Shown: positions 62,101 through 64,000 of the stretch, piece by piece
How the letters are laid out: each line of letters opens with the position of its first letter
How positions within the stretch are numbered: position 1 is the stretch's first letter
Origin: Polyangiaceae bacterium
GTDB taxonomy: Bacteria; Myxococcota_A; Polyangia; Polyangiales; Polyangiaceae
Direction: 5' to 3'
Assembly: GCA_025937835.1 (NCBI GenBank)
Contig: JAICQO010000016.1
Coordinates: 1-64,000, forward strand
Length of the DNA stretch: 64,000 nucleotides
Made by a program: the position numbers and the translations under genes
The notes under the pieces: model-generated
The model's input: the letters and a program-made list of their open reading frames with translations, nothing else
Databases searched by the model: none
What the model was told of the DNA's origin: nothing

Positions 62101-62473
62101 CCCCCGTGCGGATCGTCTCCAGGTACGGCTTGAGCTCGCGCAGACTGCCTTCCTCGTAGACGATCGGAAGCCGCTCGGCGCTGGGCTCCAGGAAGAAGTC
62201 GAACGGATTGATCGTGACGAGCTCGGCAGAGAGGTCGACGTCGACCTGGAAACGGTCGGTCGGGTCCGGGAACACCAAGCGCGCCAGGAAGGTTCCCTGC
62301 GGGTCCTGTTGCCAGTTCAGGAAATGACCTCCCGGCTCGACGTGCAGCGCGTAGCTCGAAATCTTGGTGCGCGAATGCGGCGCGGGCCGCAGCCTCACGA
62401 CTTGCGGGCCCAGTTTCACGCGGCGATCGTAGTGATAAGTGGTCGTGTGTCGGAGCGCGACGCGGATGGTCAT
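59153..62473 (-). CDS. Transglutaminase - DUF2126 large protein
   Basis: 1106 residues. The N-terminal 300 residues are a transglutaminase-like module (RVALRHTTTYHYDRRVKLG ... catalytic Cys in SGSCRDSAWLLVQVL, His in DLHAWAEVYL, Asp in GLDATSGLF). The remaining 800 match the DUF2126 layout: GEPTFVSLDDVDGSEWN, KWYPGEQLPRWALGCYWL, LPPQALLEDYLALVEEVE, VDGRHVGTGGGNHVTLGG, and FMLPHFVWQDFRDVL. The catalytic triad is intact. The large C-terminal part has unknown chemistry. It is 42 bases upstream of the ATP-grasp fusion. Confidence 0.88.
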   Translation of the reverse strand: MTIRVALRHTTTYHYDRRVKLGPQVVRLRPAPHSRTKISSYALHVEPGGHFLNWQQDPQGTFLARLVFPDPTDRFQVDVDLSAELVTINPFDFFLEPSAERLPIVYEEGSLRELKPYLETIRTGALVDSFVASLRPSGRRTVDFLVELNLEVQRRVKYLIRLEPGVQSPDQTLDLASGSCRDSAWLLVQVLRRLGLAARFASGYLIQLKADQKALDGPSGPEADFTDLHAWAEVYLPGAGWVGLDATSGLFTGEGHIPLACTPEPTSAAPITGLVDECEVEFEHLMKVERVFETPRVTLPYTDSVWQRIESLGKRVDRDLESMRVGLTMGGEPTFVSLDDVDGSEWNFDALGPNKRRLAGVLFRRLAKRFSTQPLLHFGQGKWYPGEQLPRWALGCYWLKSGAPFWSEPELVAEDDRNYGASSELSARFIKRLAERLEVDPKHALPGYEDPFHYLLTERRLPSNVTPLDNRLDDPEERARVSKVFEQGLGSVVGHALPVAPLGDGRFRSGSFFLRRELLYLLPGDSPMGYRLPLDSLPWVMAEDYPHLIERDPFSEFPPPPLRRRRDPKFQRPGPASEASPKPFESASGVVRTALCAEPRDGVMHVFLPPQALLEDYLALVEEVEATAKEFNLPVRIEGYTPPADPRVEKFTVTPDPGVIEVNIHPSATFRELSDKTQILYDEARECRLGTEKFLVDGRHVGTGGGNHVTLGGVTTPDSPLLRRPDLLGSLVGYWHDHPSLSYLFSGLFIGPTSQAPRVDEARHEATYELEIALAEARRSATLPGGTPPWLVDRIFRNLLADVTGNTHRSEFCIDKLYSPDSASGRHGLLEMRAFEMPPHARMSIAQMLLVRGLVSRFWKAPYSSSAVRWDTSLHDRFMLPHFVWQDFRDVLSELDAFGYAFEPSFFVPHFEFRFPALGKISADGVELELRRALEPWHVLAEEGAVGGTARSVDSSLDRVQVLVRGAVPGRHLALCNSARLPLHPTGTRGEYVAGVRFRTARLPSTLHPTVPVHSPLELSLVDAWTERAIGGCSLSVSHPGGRAYDTRPVNALEAEARRSALFVPFGHAPGRVDPSCAVDARNPDYPLTLDLRRSAVGPTRGGWAW

Positions 62474-62541
62474 TGGCCTACTCGCTATGAGAGGACGCCG
62501 AGGGCTTTTCTGGACCGCGCCCTCGATGCGACAGCTCGGGC

Positions 62542-63504
62542 TTACTGCTGCTGCTGCTGTTGCTGTTGGCGCTGCTGTTCGAGCGCGTTCAGATCGAGAC
62601 GCCGCTCCGGGACGGTCCGGTCGCCGAGCACCCGCGCGTCGAGCTGCGGGCGCGACGTCGGGGCCAGCGTCGACTCATCGGAGAGCGCTCGAATGCTGAC
62701 GCTGACGCGGATCTTCTCTTCGGCGCCACCGCGGTACACGCCGCGATTCGGCGGCACGTCCGCGTAGCTGCGGCCGACGGCCACCGCCACGTGCGACTGC
62801 CCCGCCAGCTCGCCGTGCGTCGGGTCGATGCCGAGCCAGCCGACCGACGGCAAGAAGCACTCGACCCAGGCGTGCGTCTCGAGCTCGGCGGAGCTCGGGC
62901 GGAACAGGTAGCCCGATACGTAGCGCGACGGCACGCCCAGCATCCTCAGCAGGGACAGCGCCACGTGCGCGTAGTCCTGGCAAACGCCCTGGCCCAGGTC
63001 GAGCACGTCCGAGACGGTGGTCGAGCTGTTGGTGACGCCTTTCTTGTAGGTGATGAGCTCGCGCAGACGCGCCGTGATCTGCGCCATCACCATCGAGGCC
63101 CGGCGCTCGGTGAAGAGCCCGAGGCTCTCGGCGAAGCGCGACAGGCGCACGTCACGCTGAACCGGGCCGTGGAAGAGCAGCAGATCTTCGTAGCGGTGCC
63201 CGAGCCCGCCGAGCGGCAAGGTGTCGCCGATCTCGTCGAGCCGGAGTTTGTCGATGTGCGTCTCGACGGTGGAGGCCGCCAGGATCACCACCTTGTCGTG
63301 AACATCCACGATCGAGAAGTGGTGCGCGCGGTTGCCCTGCCAATCGAGGTGCTGGAACACCGGAGCCTCGGGCCCGACCGCGAGATCGAAGCTTCGCAGG
63401 GTTTGCCGCGAGTCGCTGCGCGGCATCATTCTCAGCTCCATCACCGACTCGGTGATCGGCTCCGCGTAGGTCAGCTCGGTCTTGTGGTGAATCGAGAGCA
63501 ACAT
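62542..63504 (-). CDS. Transglutaminase-like protein 2 with poly-Gln tail
   Basis: 320 residues from the ATG at 63504; a frame to 63744 covers the alpha-E gene and was trimmed. Core as in the family: SIHHKTELTYAEPITESVMELRMMP, catalytic Cys in LGQGVCQDYAHVALSLL (about residue 171), His in ELETHAWVECFL, Asp in GIDPTHGELAG. The C-terminus ends in LNALEQQR followed by eight Gln, encoded by a CAG/CAA run. The tail is unusual for this family and may be unstructured. Confidence 0.88.
   Translation of the reverse strand: MLLSIHHKTELTYAEPITESVMELRMMPRSDSRQTLRSFDLAVGPEAPVFQHLDWQGNRAHHFSIVDVHDKVVILAASTVETHIDKLRLDEIGDTLPLGGLGHRYEDLLLFHGPVQRDVRLSRFAESLGLFTERRASMVMAQITARLRELITYKKGVTNSSTTVSDVLDLGQGVCQDYAHVALSLLRMLGVPSRYVSGYLFRPSSAELETHAWVECFLPSVGWLGIDPTHGELAGQSHVAVAVGRSYADVPPNRGVYRGGAEEKIRVSVSIRALSDESTLAPTSRPQLDARVLGDRTVPERRLDLNALEQQRQQQQQQQQ
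62545..62577. repeat. CAG/CAA simple repeat encoding a poly-Gln tail
   Basis: Ten of eleven codons immediately before the stop of the transglutaminase gene are CAG or CAA (one CGC). The nearly pure run of trinucleotides is prone to slippage; loss or gain of units keeps the frame and only changes tail length. Confidence 0.75.
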
Positions 63505-63514
63505 CGTGGATCCT

Positions 63515-64000
63515 TCAACACAGAAAGAAGGTCTTCTGCAGCAAGCTCGAGGCCTCGGACAGGCTACCGCCGAGCTCCAGCAAGAAAGGCGTGACCGTGG
63601 CGGCGTCGAGCGTGTCGAGGTCGGCGTACTCGACGCGGGCGGCGATCCGGCCGAAGCAGCGCTCGACGCGTTGCCCGAGCTCGGGGTGGAAACGCCGCAA
63701 GCGCCGCGACAGATCCGCCGCCGTTGCGGTCGAGTAGCGGACACTGCGCGGGAAGTCGGCCTCGAACAGCAAGAAGTCGATGACCGCCCGGCGCTCCACG
63801 CGCTTCGGGTGCGCGGTGCGGTAGGCGTCGACCGCGTCCAGGCTCTTCAGCAGTGTCGGCCAGGTGACGTTCTCGCCGGAGGTGCCCGAAGAGACGCCGC
63901 TCGGCGCGAGCCGCGCCCCGACCATGCGAGCCACGCCGTCGGTGCGCTCCACAAACTTGCCGAGCTTCAAGAACAGCCAGCCCTCGCCGCGGATCATCGA
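63515..64000 (-). CDS. Alpha-E domain protein, C-terminal part (cut by window end)
   Basis: The visible 160 residues start inside the domain: IRGEGWLFLKLGKFVERTDGVARMV is the family's mid-domain signature, and LLFEADFPRSVRYSTATAADL plus the final helices follow. The N-terminal half lies beyond 64000; the Met at 63997 is internal, not the start. Ten bases separate its stop from the next gene. A free-standing alpha-E protein in addition to the fused one suggests two paralogous units in this operon. Confidence 0.8.
   Translation of the reverse strand, partial: SMIRGEGWLFLKLGKFVERTDGVARMVGARLAPSGVSSGTSGENVTWPTLLKSLDAVDAYRTAHPKRVERRAVIDFLLFEADFPRSVRYSTATAADLSRRLRRFHPELGQRVERCFGRIAARVEYADLDTLDAATVTPFLLELGGSLSEASSLLQKTFFLC

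Noticed and set aside
56594-62767. Long plus-strand frames opposite the ATP-grasp and DUF2126 genes (for example 56594-58501, 58904-60736, 60833-62767)
   Set aside because: Shadow frames of recognised genes on the other strand, with no motif of their own.

Overview
The window is about 64 kb of very GC-rich, gene-dense bacterial DNA with no rRNA, tRNA, transposase, phage or CRISPR features that I could see. The gene content points to a myxobacterium-like organism (Myxococcota, most likely the Polyangia side). The reasons are several very large or unusual Ser/Thr kinases, many Gly/Ser-linker lipoproteins, a Cys-rich secreted lipoprotein, TPR proteins that look like parts of the Myxococcus Agl-Glt gliding apparatus, and ATGA/GTGA/TAATG overlaps at many gene junctions. 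Nearly all long ORFs antisense to these genes are high-GC shadows.

Layout. 1-3360: minus-strand ion-homeostasis operon (MscS-like channel, then two CPA2-type antiporter genes, the last cut by the window edge). 3471-9231: serB, a beta-propeller lipoprotein, a phospholipase C-type phosphoesterase and a metallo-beta-lactamase-fold protein. 9267-14657: a 1796-residue kinase/ATPase/TPR/GAF/adenylate-cyclase protein. 14663-21400: a lipoprotein, an O-methyltransferase, a diguanylate cyclase with a decayed receiver, yggX, a tiny secreted peptide, a PDZ protein, a DUF3293 protein and a two-component pair. 21438-27339: glycogen debranching enzyme, aroE and xseA in one overlapping operon, divergent from accC. 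27346-32697: an operon of two Ser/Thr kinases flanking an App1-like HAD phosphatase. 32872-37758: an rRNA methyltransferase, a LacI regulator and a three-gene thiol-redox envelope operon (VKOR-DsbA fusion, OmpA-like, TlpA-like). 37964-39260: gluconokinase and a membrane zinc protease that overlap tail to tail.

39408-48722 holds two TPR/outer-membrane modules resembling GltD-GltE and an outer-membrane barrel-gpmA-unknown-GltC operon, separated by a stand-alone receiver protein. 48910-54821 carries secreted or envelope proteins (FG-GAP protein, family-5 solute-binding protein, two lipoproteins), an AHSA1-type protein and OsmC. 54822-55676 has no convincing gene but contains a dense series of strong inverted repeats. 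This is the best candidate for an undescribed structured RNA or element.

55677-64000 is a minus-strand operon of three transglutaminase-fold proteins (one fused to DUF2126), a circularly permuted ATP-grasp/alpha-E fusion and a second alpha-E protein cut by the window end. Comparative genomics has proposed that such clusters make and modify peptide-like conjugates, but I know of no established biochemistry for them. Together with the glt-like modules this is the most interesting biology here.

Limits: all names come from reading motifs and domain order by eye. No database search was run. Start codons were chosen by overlap, signal-peptide shape and ribosome-site inspection, and several remain uncertain.
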